From positions 14,102,355-14,166,354 of the forward strand of contig JAXIVH010000001.1 of the NCBI GenBank assembly GCA_036785325.1: a DNA stretch of 64,000 nt. Direction: 5' to 3'. Made by a program: the position numbers and the translations under genes. The notes below the pieces were generated by a model that saw nothing but the letters and a program-made list of their open reading frames with translations, had not been told where the DNA came from and ran no database searches. Shown here piece by piece: positions 53,266-64,000 of the stretch. How positions within the stretch are numbered: position 1 is the first letter of the stretch; every line of letters begins with the position of its first letter. The stretch comes from Urophycis tenuis. Its lineage: Eukaryota > Chordata > Actinopteri > Gadiformes > Phycidae.

Positions 53266-54680
53266 GATGTGTATTGCCGGTGAGCCTAAGAGCAGAGAGA
53301 CCGTATTAAAGAGGAACTATGCAACTTTTTAAATCTTTTTTGACCGTAACATTGCTGTTTAAGAGTAGTTGTGATGGTTCTCTAACACTTTATGGGTCGA
53401 TTGGTGGGTGTTATGACCCCCCTAGCGCTTCTGGGCTGAAAAAGTGAAAATGCAAGTCTGTGCCCATGGTCCGGTGGCAAACTCTTGCGGTAGTCTCGGG
53501 TCTCGTGAAGTAACCAACTGCTTTACAGCACTACACATTCACAAACACGGAACCGTCTAGATATAAACACAAGTAGCGAGGGGATTGTTATATTCATCAT
53601 GGATCAATCTGTTCTGGCAGTTTCACCAAAACAACACACATTACAGCAACTGAATGGCTACAAACACAAGTTCTAATTCCTTACATTATCGCCAAAACCT
53701 TTAACTCTTTAGCCACTACCACTACAACAACTACAAGAACAGCAACAGTTATGAAAGATACAACAACGACCGTAACAGCTGCTACCACTACAACTGCTAC
53801 CAAAGCAACAATAGCAGCATTTGAAACAACAGCAGCAATAGCAAAAGCAACAACAGCAGTGGGTGTTTAGAGACTAATAGCTGTATGAGTTAGCTCTACC
53901 CACTGAATACCACTCCCAGCACGTTATCAACCACAGTAACCTTCACCACAGACGTTTGTGTTAGCCTCCAGAGATGTGACCAAGCTAACATTGGCCAACT
54001 AGTAAGCTGTATAAAAAACTATTCAAAGCTTTATCTTGTTAGCTGAAAATATAATTTCATTCTGTTTTGTCAGATAACCTGGACAAAAAAAGGACAAAAG
54101 TCAGTAAAAGAAAACAAAATGAGTTGTGGAACAGCATGGCACACCCTGGGGGCAGAAACATGGGAGAAGATCCCCAGGTAACCAGATTTTACTCTGCTCT
54201 ACTCGTAAGAGACAGTAAGGACAACCAGTAGAAAACATCAATAAAAGAAGACCTTTGCACCATTCATTGTGGTCTAAAGAGATGGTTCTATACTCTAGGA
54301 ACGTTAGCTCACAGGACTGTGTTCCTGCAGCATATTCATTCTTTCAAGAGGAAGGAAGTCCTTTAAGGTTTCTAACTGCACGATGAACAGGCTTACCACA
54401 GACTCTACATCAGTTCATCAGACCAGCCTGCACTGTAAGAGCTTCTTTTGACTTTTATTGTAGTGTGAGACATTGATACCATAAGATAAGAGCAGCACAT
54501 GAGAGTGAATGTCATGACGAAGAAGTATGCTGCTTTTCTCCACTAAAATACCACTAACATTGTTGTAGATCTTTATAAACTAATGTATTTATGTTTTAAT
54601 GTAGCCTACTTTAGAAATGTGATTTATTTTAACTGTGTGATCTCTCTAGAACCACACAGTGAGAGAGGAGAGGAAAAAAT
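53266..54680 (+). other. Interval between gypsy remnant and CD22-like copy 3
   Basis: Nearly identical to the intervals in units 1 and 2 until about 54,620, with a 4-bp insertion at about 53,890. Differences become frequent from there to the start codon. No gene supported. Confidence 0.45.
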
Positions 54681-55421
54681 ATGAATTGGAGATTTCTAGC
54701 GTTCTTTCTGACAGCACCAGGTTGGTAAATTTACATTGTGAACATTTAGTCGAACAGTCTCAATGTAATATGACAACCAGGCTGAAAACACAACATGTTG
54801 TCAATAGATGTGTTGTTCAAGAATCAACCTTTAGAACGTTGTGTTTGGCTAAGATGAACAACAGAATACAGAAAGGCTCACTTTATATATTTGAGTTTGA
54901 CTTTCATAGTGGGAAATTCTCTGTCCTTTTTCACGTGCACATGTCTGTGTGTGTGCGTACGTGCGTGTTTGCGTGTGTAAATAATCTCTCTCTCTCACTC
55001 TCTCTCTCTCAGCGGTGATGATGGGTGAGGACGGCTGGGCCGTTACTTACACGTCGAGTGAAATCTGCACTTTGGAAGGAGCAGCAGTTGACATCAGCTG
55101 TACCTATGAATACCCTAACAGAGACTCCCCCTCAGTCCTGAACACACTGTGGTTCACTCAGGGAGAACATGACAAGCCTCTTGAACTGATGGAACATGAT
55201 ATAAACTACATAGGTCGTGTTGAATACAGGTGTGGAAACAACAGCTGTACCCCGTCCAGCTGTAATGGAAACTGTACCCTGAGAATCAGAGACCTGACAA
55301 AGGTGGACTCTGCTACTTACAAGTTTAGGTTCATAATCAACCAAAACACTGGGAAATATACTGGTCTCCCTGGAGTGCTGTTATCTGTGAGAGGTGAACT
55401 TTGATTACTAATATGTGTGTG

Positions 55422-55504
<83 letters not shown>

Positions 55505-57447
55505 CATTGCAGGTTTGTGTTGAGTGCAATCTTAATGATTTGGATCCATTGTGGGTAATTGGTTCTCAGATCCAGATCTTCAGGTGAATGTGTCCTTTCC
55601 TCACCCTGCTAATACTACCCTGACAGTCCTGACATGTCACAGCATGTGTGGTTCAGCTGGAGGCCCTTCCTACATCTGGCTGAGGAATGGACAGAATGTA
55701 GGACAGGGACTGTCCTACAGTGTCTATGATAAGTCTGAAGGCAACTATTCATGTGCTGTTGAAGGAAGCAAACATCTCCGATCTCCTTTGGTGTGTGAGT
55801 CAACTCCATAGTACACAGACATGACGAGACGTAATGGACCTTCATGGTAAAGAGTACATGTAGATGTATTATAAATAGACAGTATTTTGTATAGTAATTT
55901 ATGTCATTTTCAACAGACACTCCAAAGACCCCCTCAGTGATCATGAGTCCCTCTGGTGCAATAAAGGAGGGCAGCTCAGTGACTCTGAGCTGCAGCAGTG
56001 ATGCCAACCCAGCAGCTCAGTACACCTGGTTCAGGGAACATGAAGACTCAGTGGGACATTCAGGACAGAACTACACCATCACTAACATCACATCTAAACT
56101 GGGAGGAAACTATTACTGTCAAGCTCATAATGCAATCGGATGTCATAATTCCACCTTTTTGTTCATTAATGTGGCAGGTATTTATTCCACATAGTCCAAC
56201 ATTGGCTCTCTAATCTTGCAGTTTGTTATAAGTTGCAAAAATCAAATGTCTATGTTCCAGTGACATCATCGTCACCGTCACCAACAACTATAGGAACCAT
56301 TGCAGTCTTACTGGCCACCATACCCCTCCTGGTCTTCCTCCTGGTCGTCCTCCTGGTTAGGTGAGATATTCTCTGTTCTCATTGGACATCCCTTCACTTC
56401 TCCTGTTGCTTCTTCATCTCCCTGTTCTCTTCACCAGAAGGAAGCGGGCCTCCAGAAGAGCACGTGGACAGAGACAAAAGCCAGACACCAAAGAGGAGGT
56501 AAGACACCGGAAGCCATATATATCTAACCTATTATTTCCAAACACACACAGAACCAACCTGAGGCCACAACACAAGACCACTGAAGTGTTGCTCTCTGTT
56601 GCTCTAGCCCTGTTGCTAGGAGAGACTATACCTCCATTATCATGGAGTCAGAGTTTTGGTTGTATGCTGGCTCTGAGGTGTTTTGATGTAGTCATCTGAG
56701 GACAGAAAGTCATCTCTAATCTAAAGTTACAGTTACAGCAACAGAAGTTAGCTGCCAGTTAGCAGAATGAGAAGATGGATGAATGGAAGTAATGTCAAAT
56801 CTTATTTTAAACAAGCAAATTCATATGTTGTATAAAGACAAAACAGTCATAACAGTTCAACAGTTGGAGGAAACCTTTCAGGAAGTAGGGTCTACAGGGC
56901 CTGCATGGTGGAACCACTAGTCTCTGGGGGTCTCTGAATGAACCAGAAACACAAGGCCTTCAGGACTGTCTTCAGGAAGTATAAAGTGCTTCCTAAATGT
57001 ACTCTTCTGTCCTCATTCCTGCCAGCCACTCCATGTGCCACCTCTCACTGTGTATGGGAGCGTCTTAGCTCCGACCAATCATGCTCCTGCAGCACAGAGA
57101 GAACCAATAGAACAGTCTACCAGGGTGGAACCAGAGTACCAGGAAGTTGGTTTGGCTGGCTCCCGTGTCCAATCAGACCAGCCTTCTGAGTTTCTTTACT
57201 CTTTGGTCAACCTTCCAAGCTCCAACGCTGACCCTGAGTAAGCTTCTCTTGGTATTTCTAGAGTGAAAATAGACGCCCCGTTTTGGGACTTAATGAACCC
57301 AATTGATCTGCTCTACAGGGTGAAAGAAGCTGCTATCTCCTCTGTCTTCTTTTCAGGGACTGTGGCCTGACAGAGACAGGAGAACCTCCAGAGTTGTACT
57401 GCAACATTACGTACAGCAACAGCAAGACAATACCCACAGGGATTTAA
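54681..57447 (+). CDS. CD22/Siglec-like immunoreceptor, copy 3 (8 exons, 456 aa, divergent)
   Basis: Exons: 54,681-54,720, 55,013-55,393, 55,570-55,794, 55,917-56,177, 56,261-56,360, 56,438-56,498, 57,026-57,237, 57,357-57,447. Same phases and domain plan as copies 1 and 2, with several percent divergence in exons and introns. Exon 5 is 12 bp longer, adding four hydrophobic residues to the membrane helix (FLLVVLLVR). The ITIM region reads EFLYSLV, so the residue two before the Tyr is Phe instead of Ile, off the I/V/L/S consensus. EYQEV and LYCNI are kept. The V domain keeps both Cys and the F-strand Arg. Confidence 0.87.
54985..55010 (+). repeat. Short CT tract in intron 1, copy 3
   Basis: About 26 bp with one CA interruption at the exon-2 acceptor, the unexpanded counterpart of the arrays in copies 1 and 2. 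Confidence 0.9.
55414..55504 (+). repeat. Interrupted (GT)n array in intron 2, copy 3
   Basis: About 90 bp of GT with three GC interruptions. Confidence 0.92.
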
Positions 57448-58111
57448 ATACTGGGGCACAGTATTGTGTCTCGTTCATTCATTTCAAGAGGACAATATGC
57501 AGGCTGATTTGTTCTATATTCTCTGTGCTTTATGCTTGCCACCACTGCTCATAAATGATCTGATGACTGTTGAATTCAGTGTACGTATTTTCTTGAGTCC
57601 TAAATTGTACCTGTGCCACCTGTTGGTTACCTAGACGTACTGCAGCTGTGAGGGTCTTTCAGGACAAAACCAGTGTGGGTGCTCTCCTGGCTGCTCTCCT
57701 GGCCTGATAACTTTCTACATTTGACTCAAAAAGAACACAGAACAACACTTTGTGAGACCCAAATGGAACCGCTTTCAACTGCATGGATTTTGCGTTTTAC
57801 GTTCCTTTAAATAGGAAGGTTCCTATTGTAATTTCGTACAGTGCTCTGCTTCTGGATAATTCAAATGGGAACATTTTATTAATTGTTGCTTTGAGTGTTC
57901 TGACGCTGTGACGTCATGGCGATACATTAATACATTGATGACGTCATTCTGAAAGTCTGCGACCACGTTGGACCTGTGGTAATTTTACATGAAGCTTCAT
58001 CAACAACAAGTATTTCAAGGCTCATTGGTCATTTCATCTCTTCTGATATCTAATAAAAGTACATGATTCTTTTTTCTGTCTGGTTGCGTTTAATCGCCCT
58101 CAGCAGAATGC
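57448..58111 (+). other. 3' UTR and flank of CD22-like copy 3
   Basis: Homologous to 10,593 onward, with small indels. Candidate AATAAA at 58,052-58,057. No gene seen. Confidence 0.6.
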
Positions 58112-58438
58112 TATCAGGGGCGATTCTTTTGGGGTTCGGACTTTTGGGGGGGCTCATCCACAGGAAGCTACAGGTCGGGGGGTTATTGAGGAGTTTGAAT
58201 ATCACAGATGTGATTTCCTGCATTTTGCTGCATTTAAGGGTGACCTGGTGGAGATCCTAAATTTATTCTGGTGGAGTAAATTGATCTATTTATCTATCAA
58301 CCCAACGCATCGTATATTTTTTTAACAGTCTAGACTATAATATTACATTTGAGGACGAAACGATAGGGTGGGCTGAAGCAAGTTTTGGGTGGGCTTGAGT
58401 CCCCCCCCCCCCCCAATAAAGGTCTAGCTTCGCTCCCA
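58112..58438. mobile_element. Putative non-autonomous element in unit 3 only
   Basis: About 327 bp inserted between sequences that are contiguous in copies 1 and 2 (gaatgcta / aatcccaac). It begins caggggcgatt and ends gcttcgctccca; read inward, the ends share a GCGA core, like short hAT-type terminal repeats. It contains a C-run (58,402-58,415). No clear 8-bp target duplication, so the class is uncertain. Confidence 0.5.
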
Positions 58439-58489
58439 CGATCCCAACAGACCCTAGTGGTCAGCCCTCCCTCGTGTTGAGAATCATAA

Positions 58490-59384
58490 AACAATGTCTC
58501 GTTTAACGTACTGGAGAAATACGAATAAATATCATTGATTCATAACTTACAATGTGTTCTTTTATGAAGATTGAAAAGTGAGAATAGAGGAAGTCGTTGG
58601 TTTGTAGTATGAGTCTGATATATTTTATTTTATATAAACCCCAGTCGTAAGCCTATGGGTCAACTTCGCAGGTAGACGAAAGGCAGTGGAAAAAGGACTT
58701 GCATGATACTATAACATGGAAATACCAGCCATGTGCAGGGGTTGATGAACTTACAGTCCACCAATATTCATTGAGGAAGCGTCAAATTGATGTGGGAGCA
58801 ATGTGATTATTTGGCCTGCAGATGGCGGTACGTTATAGCCACCTACTTGTACACCAGCAGCGACCGAGCGACGATTCAACCCGAAGAACGCATCAGGGTC
58901 AGCAACATCATGCATTCAATATTCCATAGTTCGGTTTACATTGTGATACCTACCATAGTCTCTGCCCATTCACATGTATGGATCCCGTTTGCCTGTGCAC
59001 ATATTTTTCTTAGATCTTCACAATCAGACGATTAAAAACGTGATCAATGTTGGGACCTGGTGAGTCTTCTGGAAATTATGTGTCAAGGCCAATAGTTAGT
59101 CAAGTGTCCCAACTCAAAAATTAAAATAAATAATGTAAAGACAGTAGGTAGTAGAGACATCTGGACTGATCACAATTTATTAACATGTTCCTTCCTTGCT
59201 GGATCAGCGTTTCCCGACCCTGCCCAAAGAACTCATCACTCAGACGTGAACATCTCTAAAGACTCATTCATCACCGAACAAACGAATCGTCTGGAGCCAG
59301 GAGTCGACCGGCCCCAAAGCACTGAGGGAAACTTGTTGTGGTCCCCAATAGATTTCAGCTCATTCTTCATATCAAAAAATGCTT
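58490..59384. other. Unique interval between the array and usp34
   Basis: AT-rich. No gene, tRNA or recognisable transposon seen. A short open frame at 58,787-59,035 has no recognisable feature. Confidence 0.5.
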
Positions 59385-60164
59385 TTTATTCATTTATCCT
59401 CTATTAAAATAACCTCAGAGTGAAACGATAGGGAAGGAACTCAGCAGGAGGAATGTTTCTAGAACGCTGAGCCCAGACGGGGGCTTCATCTGACACTCCT
59501 AGTAAGCACCGTCATATATATATACGTGTTTATATATATATATGTATATATAAAGTTCTTTATATATATCATTTTCATATACACCTTCAGGAAATGACTT
59601 GTAGGGATTCTTAACAGAATCGAGTTACTTGTGGTTCTGTTTTTTTAATGTACAAGTAAACTTAGCTTTTGGATAATTAAACCACAGGAGAAAAAACTAA
59701 ACCAAGGCAACTTTCTTTTGCCTTCTTTTTAAAGTATAAAACTGGCACAAAGGAAGCCATTTTTTATACACGTAAAAATGCAATAAAATTAAATGTACAC
59801 ACTACAGGATCTGTCAGCTCTTTCTCGTTACAGCAAAACCAAAACTAAATGAAAATGTCCTTCCGAAGCAAAATGTGAAAAAGGTAAAAAACACAAAACA
59901 ACAAACCAACCAAAGCGCAAAACCAAACAGCCAGCCCCGCCCCCCACCTCAACCTGCAGCCAATCAGGAGGTCGCATGCTCCAGCTGAGTCTCCTTCTGG
60001 TCAGCTGACGTGTCCGCAAGGCCCTGATTGGCCAGGGGGGACGTCCCGGGCTGGGAAATCCAGCTCCAAATAAAACAAAACAAAGCTAAGCTCTGCCCAT
60101 AAAAATACAACTACAAATAAAACATCAAAGGGTTATTATCTCTGGCGGCGGCTAACGGATGATG
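59385..60164 (-). other. usp34: Presumed 3' UTR of usp34
   Basis: Follows the stop codon of the minus-strand gene. A TTTATT at 59,385-59,390 would read AATAAA on that strand; an alternative lies at 59,176. It includes a (TA)n tract at 59,513-59,570. The exact end is not determinable from sequence alone. Confidence 0.45.
59513..59570. repeat. (TA)n tract
   Basis: Interrupted TATA dinucleotide repeat. Confidence 0.8.
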
Positions 60165-61102
60165 TCATGAAGACGAAGGTGACGTCATTGTCCCAGACAG
60201 TTTGGTAACCACGGCGATGGTGGCCTCCACAGTCCTGTACAGGGTGTCCAGCATGTCCTGCGGCGGGCCCCCATTGGACAGTACCTGTGAGGGGGCGTGC
60301 CTACTGCCCTCTTGCCCCGCCCCCGGTGGCCCCGCCCCGTCAGAGGTGGAAGGTGCGACAGACGCAACACTGGTACACGCCTCCCTGGCCTCGTCCGGTG
60401 TGGGCGTGGCCTTGCCCATGGCCCCCCGCCTCCCCCTGGGCTCCTCCTCCTGCTGCTGCTGCTGCTGCTGCTCCTCTGCTGGGCTCATCCGGCGGTGGGA
60501 GGGGCCGGGGTCCTCCCCCCGCACAAACAGCTCCCCCCCACCGTCCTGCAGCAGCGACGAGGACGAGGACGAGGAAGAGGAGGAGGAGGAGGAAGAAGAG
60601 GAGGCAGAGGAAGCATCCATCATCTTCTCCTCCTCCTCCTCCTTCAGGGGGGAGGGGGGGTGGGCTGCGGTGGGGGGAGGGGGGGAGGGGGGGTCCTGCT
60701 CCGTCCCTGGGTCGATGAGGGAGGAAGAGTCTCGCGTCTCCGTGTCGGAGGTGCTGGTCGGGGTAAGTGCCTCCTGCTGGTCGGGCTTCGTGGCTGCTGC
60801 CCCCGTGCTAGCATCGTTAGCATTAGCATCGTTAACGTTAGCATCGTTAGCATTAGCCTCAGCGTCCCCGTGTGCTGCCGCCACAGCCGTGGAGGTGGTG
60901 GATGGCATGGCGGTGGAAGAGGAGGAGGAGGAGGAAGAGGAAGTGTAGGAGGAGGAGGAGGAGGTGGTGGTGGTGGAGGAAGACGAGGGTACGAACAGCG
61001 TTGCGGGAGTGGCTGCCGTGGCAACGCCCTCTGGTGACCGGTGGTCGTCGTCACCGCCGCTCACACGGCGACGCTTCACTGGGGTGGCCCCCTCCTCCTC
61101 AG

Positions 61103-61151
<49 letters not shown>

Positions 61152-62712
61152 ATGGTATAGTTGCGCTCTTTTGTAATCGTCATCTGGAATGGAGCTACTT
61201 CTTGATAGCTACTTCTTGTGTGTTTGTGTGAGTGTATGTGGTACCTCTGGCCTTGCGGTCGTGCTCCTCCTGCTCCAGGGAGCTGCGACGCTGCAGGCAG
61301 GCCTGGCAGCGTGCCAGCAGCTCCTGAAGGGCGGAGCCGAGTGATGCATCCAGCGAGGGAGGAGCCTGCAGGGGGAGGAGCAGCAGCAGCGCCCGCAGGT
61401 CCTGAGGGGAAGGGCACCAAAAAGGATCATGGGTAATGAAGTGTGTGAGTCAGTATTATATCAGTATTCACCTGTAAGCGGCTTTCTGCCATACAGTATA
61501 AACATCCAAACATCCATGTGAACGTGTGCGTGTGCGCGTGCGTGCGTGTGTACGAACAGCGTTCAGAAGGCTGCTGGTCTTGTCCAGTTCCATGCGGTGG
61601 GCTGCCAGCTCGGGCTGCAGGCGGTCCTGCTCACTCAGCAGGTTGGTGACCAGGATGCCCACCAGACTGCTGCAGCTGGGGCCCGACAACACCTGGCCCT
61701 GCACCTGAAACACACATCATATAGATGATATATACATCACCCCACCAGTGCACCCGGCAGTGTGCTGTCGGGTGGTGTCTCGGTATGGTGTCGTGGGGTG
61801 GTGTCAGGTGGTGTCGCGGTGTGGTGGGGTGGTGTTGCAAGGTGGTGTCGCAGGGTGGTGTCGCAGTATGGTGTCGCGGGGCGGTGTGTGCTACCTTGTG
61901 GAGGAAGCAGGAGAGGAAGGAGTATGCAGCAGGGTTGTTAAGGAAGGTCCTCTCGTCCATGAGGATGCACTTGATGTACTCCCCGAAGGCTGGGTCCTCA
62001 CACAGCTGCTTCACACACGTCTTGGCCAAGGCAGACTGCACACCAAACATCAGGTCAGCACAGGGCCTCAAAAGGACACTCAGGTCAACACAGGGCCTCA
62101 TAAGGACACTCAGGTCAACACAGGGCCTCATAAGGACACTCAGGTCAACACAGGGCCTCATATGGACGCTCAGGTTACGTGTGTGTGTGTGTGTGTGTAC
62201 CTGTGACTGGTAAAGCTCGGTCCACAGTTTGGGCAGAAGGCCGAGGTGAAGAGGAAGACCCTCGTATGCGATCAGCACACCTGGGGAGGAAGGGTTTGAG
62301 TTACCCTCAGCAACAAGGTAGGGAGACACATCAACTCAACTTCTGGATTATAGACAGACAGAATGTGATCATTGGAGCACAATGGGAAGTGTTACTGGAG
62401 TACTATGGAAATAGAAGAGGAAGTATTACAGGACTGCGGTAGCACGTGTTCCCCGGGGGTACCGTGAGAGTACACCAGGGGCCGCAGAGGGCCGTGCCGC
62501 GGAGGTACGTACTGAGTTTGACCAGCGTGTCAGTAAACTTCTCGCAGGTGACGGCCGCGCGACACAGCAGGTGAATGAACTGGTGGTAGGACAGGAAGTA
62601 CTCCAGCAGCATGCGGTCGTACACCTCGTCCTTGCCCTGCAACACACGACCCAGTGATGAGTCACCGCGGAGCGATGAGTCTCTCGTGCTGTCGGGGGGG
62701 GGGGGGGCTGTG

Positions 62713-62753
<41 letters not shown>

Positions 62754-62920
62754 AAGCTGCTCCACTAGTGAGTGTGTGTGGGGTCTGACCTTGCTGGTCT
62801 CCACCATGGAGGGCAGGAGACACATGTTGAGCTCGGGCCTCGGAGGCCGGATGTTGTTCTTCCCCCCCATCAGCTTGATGTTCTCCCTGCACGGCAGGTA
62901 GGGCCCAAAGGACACTGGAG

Positions 62921-62953
<33 letters not shown>

Positions 62954-63269
62954 ACGCACACGCACACACACAAACACAGAAGAGAGAGGGACTCAGCAGG
63001 AAGTTGGATGTCGCAGTGAAGAGAGGCCAGAGGTGAGGAGGGAGCAGAGAAGAGGGGGGGGATGGAGGTACAGTAGGACTACAGCAGGAGTATGGCAGTA
63101 CTCACTCGGGATGCTGCTGTGGTGGTAGGTACAGTGGTTGTGCTGCAGGAAGGGGACCAGAGTGTGGAGGAAGTCGTGAGGACTGAGGCGCACCAGCTCC
63201 TTCAGCACATCTAGCCAATAGGAACACAACCACAAGGTCACACTGTAGCCAATAGAAACTCACGACAAC

Positions 63270-63308
<39 letters not shown>

Positions 63309-63727
63309 CCAGGCAGGCACTGCGTAGCTCGGGGGAGCTGTAGGAGTTGAGCAGGGTAAGCAGCTTGTGGGCGAAGTCGATCCTCTCCTGCCACTGGATC
63401 AGAGCCTGCTTCACATCTACACACACACACAAGCTGTAGTTAAAGGGCTGATGTCTGGGTAGCAAGATGTGAGCTAGCGAGCTGTGGTTTGAGGGCTGTG
63501 GTGCCAGGGTAGTGAGCTGTGGTTTGAGGGCTGTGGTGCCAGGGTAGTGAGCTGTGGTTTGAGGGCTGTGGTGCCAGGGTAGTGAGCTGTGCCTCCCCAC
63601 CTTTGCGTTGCAGGTAGGGCCGCGTGGCCTTGAGGACGGACAGGAAGATGGACAGCAGCTCCACCAGGTCTCCCGTCACGTGGCACGCCGTGGCCTCGTG
63701 GTACATCATGTGCAGCGTGTTGAACGA
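60165..63727 (-). CDS. usp34: Ubiquitin carboxyl-terminal hydrolase 34, C-terminal eleven exons (partial)
   Basis: Exons in transcript order: 63,727-63,601, 63,416-63,309, 63,210-63,106, 62,914-62,790, 62,636-62,513, 62,280-62,201, 62,035-61,895, 61,704-61,558, 61,401-61,245, 61,102-60,165. All ten have AG and GT borders and compatible phases; I could place these ten with certainty, and any further exon lies beyond 64,000. Peptides such as SFNTLHMMYHEATACHVTGD, PYLPCRENIKLMGGKNNIRP, EYFLSYHQFIHLLCR, CILMDERTFLNN, ATPVKRRRVS and TSTSDTETRDSS match the conserved USP34 C-terminus as I know it. The protein is a very large deubiquitinase linked to Wnt/axin and DNA-damage signalling. The catalytic domain is upstream, outside the window. 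The last exon is enlarged by Ser, Glu and Gln runs. Confidence 0.92.
60450..61010 (-). repeat. Low-complexity coding repeats in the last usp34 exon
   Basis: Within the coding exon: a Gln run (60,448-60,475), a Ser run and Glu-rich stretch (60,550-60,655), a Pro-rich segment (60,650-60,700), an Asn-Asp-Ala repeat from GTTAGCATC-type words (60,805-60,870), and a Ser/Thr run (60,915-60,985). All keep the reading frame. Confidence 0.85.
61104..61149 (+). repeat. (CA)n in a usp34 intron
   Basis: About 46 bp of CA adjoining the acceptor of the last exon. On the minus strand this is GT directly before TAG, so there is almost no pyrimidine tract. Confidence 0.92.
62051..62174 (+). repeat. 30-bp minisatellite in a usp34 intron
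   Basis: About four copies of a unit containing caggtcaacacagggcctca and a following taaggacact. Confidence 0.9.
62716..62751 (+). repeat. (CA)n in a usp34 intron
   Basis: 36 bp of CA preceded by a G-run (62,694-62,707). Confidence 0.9.
62920..62972 (+). repeat. (CA)n with CG interruptions in a usp34 intron
   Basis: About 50 bp, immediately upstream (minus strand) of the exon at 62,914-62,790. Confidence 0.9.
63271..63305 (+). repeat. (GT)n in a usp34 intron
   Basis: About 35 bp of GT beside the donor of the exon at 63,416-63,309. Confidence 0.9.
63481..63592 (+). repeat. 35-bp minisatellite in a usp34 intron
   Basis: Three full copies starting at 63,481, 63,516 and 63,551 of a unit beginning gctgtggtttgagggctgtg, plus a partial fourth. 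Confidence 0.92.
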
Positions 63728-64000
63728 CTGGCAGGAACACGACAGCAACGTGATTATGATACTAAACACAGGAGAGTCCTGCACTCATGTTAGAGTAGAG
63801 TCTACAGAACCGTGGTACAAAAGAGACACCGTCCGTGTTGTGTACTAGAGTGCAGTGCAGATTGAATTGAAATACAGTAGATTAAAGTACAGTGGTTTAG
63901 TGGTACTAACATAAAGTGTAAAGTGAACAATAGTAGACTATAGCCGGGTCCTCTGTCTTGAGGAAGAGTTCAGTAGAAGTAGTTAGTTAGTGCAGTAGTA
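63728..64000 (-). other. usp34: usp34 intron continuing past the window
   Basis: No further exon with a USP34-like peptide could be recognised in these 273 bases. Confidence 0.6.

Larger units (their letters stand above)
35590..58489 (+). repeat. Tandem unit 3 (complete, about 22.9 kb)
   Basis: Same gene order as unit 2. It is shorter mainly because its DIRS lacks the MITE and the LINE-derived insert. Its last 3.9 kb (receptor gene copy 3) is clearly more divergent than the rest. Beyond about 58,489 the sequence is unique to this end of the array. Confidence 0.9.

Noticed and set aside
60202..61037. Long plus-strand frames opposite the last usp34 exon
   Set aside because: They consist of Gly, Glu and Leu runs, the complements of the coding repeats of usp34, and have no recognisable domain.

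Overview
The window looks like ray-finned fish DNA. The genes have short GT-AG introns, (GT)n, (CT)n and (CA)n microsatellites are abundant, and the transposons (L2-type LINE, Ty3/gypsy, DIRS, hAT, PIF/Harbinger-like MITE) form a typical teleost mix. The host genes are CD22/Siglec-like immunoreceptor genes and the 3' end of a usp34 orthologue.

Positions 1 to about 58,490 are a direct tandem array with a period of about 24.2 kb (22.9 kb for the last unit). A full unit, left to right, holds: a hAT-like and a YqaJ-domain transposon remnant, a DIRS-like tyrosine-recombinase retrotransposon on the minus strand, a THAP-domain fragment on the minus strand, an L2-type LINE, a broken Ty3/gypsy element, and an eight-exon CD22/Siglec-like gene on the plus strand. 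The window opens inside the LINE of unit 1 (1-11,366), then contains unit 2 (11,367-35,589) and unit 3 (35,590-58,489). Splicing the exons by eye gives three complete receptor genes: 452 codons in copies 1 and 2, 456 in copy 3. Each has a Siglec-type V domain, two C2-type Ig domains, a membrane helix and a tyrosine-motif cytoplasmic tail.

Copies 1 and 2 of the receptor gene are almost identical. Copy 3 differs from them by several percent from about 54.62 kb onward, although the LINE/gypsy block just upstream is nearly identical in all three units. The simplest reading is an old receptor gene pair in which one gene plus the transposon block was recently amplified by unequal crossing-over.

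The two DIRS elements sit at exactly the same insertion point but differ from each other far more than their flanks do, and each carries its own inactivating lesions. Copy 1 has also gained a 671-bp MITE and an approximately 0.9-kb LINE-derived insert. None of the transposons looks autonomous.

Positions 60,165 to 63,727 hold the last eleven coding exons of usp34, a very large deubiquitinase, on the minus strand. The catalytic domain lies outside the window. The last exon has grown long serine, glutamate, glutamine and Asn/Asp/Ala runs from microsatellite-like DNA. The interval between the array and usp34 holds its presumed 3' UTR, a putative non-autonomous insert in unit 3, and no other gene that I can see.
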